Assembly: GCA_001803815.1 (NCBI GenBank)
Contig: MHEL01000092.1
Span: 327 to 9,538, forward strand
Direction: 5' to 3'
Length of the DNA stretch: 9,212 nt
Source of the DNA: Nitrospirae bacterium RBG_19FT_COMBO_42_15
GTDB lineage: Bacteria > Nitrospirota > CAKKRA01 > 9FT-COMBO-42-15
Made by a program: the position numbers and the translations under genes. Within the stretch, counting starts at the first letter, position 1, and the number at the start of each line of letters is the position of its first letter. The notes beneath the pieces were generated by a model. That model worked only from the letters and a program-made list of their open reading frames with translations. It was not told the origin of the DNA and made no database searches. This document shows, piece after piece, positions 8,632 through 9,212 of this stretch.

Positions 8632-8640
8632 TGATAAAAT
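8632..8640 (+). promoter_or_regulatory. possible extended -10 promoter for glnE
   Basis: TGA followed by TAAAAT (8635-8640), five of six matches to TATAAT with an upstream TG. Only a weak -35 (TTTTTA, 17 bp upstream) is present. Because a terminator with a T-run lies just upstream, glnE needs either its own promoter or readthrough from glnA. Confidence 0.38.
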
Positions 8641-8672
8641 AAAATAATTAGTTAAATAAAAGGTGGATAATT

Positions 8673-9212
8673 ATGTCCAAAAAACTCTTAAGCCCTGTTG
8701 ATCTCATATTAGCGCCTGAGCTTTCTGAACAAGAGATAAAAGAGGTTTATAACAGATACGGTTTTACGGATGTACAAAAGGCAGATAAAAATCTTCAGGC
8801 TATTGCAAAAGAGCCTTATGTAAGAAGGCTCTTGTCAGAGGTCATAGAGCCCATATTTGGTATGATAAAAGACTCCCCTGACCCTGATATGGCATTGAAT
8901 AATCTTGAACGTTTCTGCAATGCTGCCTTTGATGTGAGGATATTTGTTTCACAGCTTAAGGCAAATCCAAAGGTTCCCTTTCTTTTGATTAATCTCTTCA
9001 GCACAAGCCAGTTTCTGTCAGATATACTTATACGAAATCCAGAATATTTGTGGTGGTTGATTGAAGAGAGGGCTGTAGATACATCAAAGAACAGAGATGA
9101 CTTAATCAGCGAATTGAGGACAAATGTATCAGCGCTTGCATCTTTTGAGAAAAGGCTAAATGCAATTCGGAGGTTCAGGCGAAGGGAGATATTGAGGATA
9201 GGTTTAAAGGAT
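8673..9212 (+). CDS. glnE: bifunctional GS adenylyltransferase/adenylyl-removing enzyme, N-terminal part; 3'-truncated by window edge
   Basis: GlnE attaches AMP to, and removes it from, the regulatory tyrosine of GlnA under PII and glutamine control. The frame from ATG 8673 is open to the last base, giving 180 complete codons of a protein usually over 900 residues long. AGGTGG at 8661-8666, six bases upstream, supports this start. The visible part belongs to the N-terminal adenylyl-removing half: a helical lead-in, then the STSQFLSDILIRNPEYLWWL segment (GlnE proteins have a similar 'S-x-FL-x-DLLLRHPE' stretch) and, at residues 166-180, RRFRRREILRIGLKD, which matches the family's RRFRREEMLRIALRD signature. 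The catalytic Asp-rich nucleotidyltransferase motif lies beyond the window. Its position right after an adenylylatable glnA supports the call. Whether the C-terminal adenylyltransferase half is present cannot be seen. Confidence 0.88.
   Translation, partial: MSKKLLSPVDLILAPELSEQEIKEVYNRYGFTDVQKADKNLQAIAKEPYVRRLLSEVIEPIFGMIKDSPDPDMALNNLERFCNAAFDVRIFVSQLKANPKVPFLLINLFSTSQFLSDILIRNPEYLWWLIEERAVDTSKNRDDLISELRTNVSALASFEKRLNAIRRFRRREILRIGLKD

Overview
The window is a compact nitrogen-assimilation locus from a moderately AT-rich bacterium. Every convincing gene lies on the + strand. In order they are: the C-terminal ~94% of a siroheme nitrite reductase large subunit (nirB, cut at the left edge), a 68-residue orphan Fis/NtrC-type helix-turn-helix protein, an Amt ammonium channel, a first PII protein (glnK-like), a second PII protein (glnB-like), a glutamine-dependent NAD+ synthetase (nadE), a type I-beta glutamine synthetase (glnA), and the first 180 codons of the GS adenylyltransferase glnE, cut at the right edge. 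The GlnE/GS adenylylation pair, tandem PII genes, a sigma-54-type promoter and good AGGAGG ribosome sites point to a Gram-negative, proteobacteria-like physiology. Nitrospirota or a Desulfobacterota-like lineage is my guess from protein flavour and base composition, but the window does not prove it.

Layout: nirB (to 2318) is followed after about 45 bp by the orphan HTH gene (2366-2572). A 280-bp AT-rich regulatory region (2573-2852) then holds a near-consensus -24/-12 (sigma-54) promoter at 2717-2731 and, about 114 bp upstream of its predicted start site, a 22-bp dyad that could be an activator site. amt (2853-4310) and glnK (4376-4714) look like one transcript ending at a strong hairpin (4727-4759). 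A sigma-70-like extended -10 promoter (4810-4837) precedes glnB (4887-5225), and nadE starts only 4 bp after the glnB stop. A 163-bp spacer with heptamer-type repeats leads to glnA (7127-8542). A second hairpin of the same REP-like family plus a T-run (8554-8596) ends glnA, and glnE begins at 8673.

How the genes work together: NirB makes ammonium from nitrite, Amt imports ammonium, and GlnA fixes it into glutamine. The PII proteins sense 2-oxoglutarate and ATP/ADP; by family knowledge they gate Amt and control GlnE, which adenylylates GlnA at Tyr399. NadE consumes glutamine, and PII control of a NadE has been described in other bacteria. The most notable points are the T-loop difference between the two PII proteins (Ser49/Phe51 in the Amt-linked copy, Ala49/Tyr51 in the NadE-linked copy), the tight glnB-nadE coupling, and the orphan NtrC/NifA-type DNA-binding domain just upstream of a sigma-54 promoter. 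I found no mobile element, CRISPR array, tRNA or rRNA.
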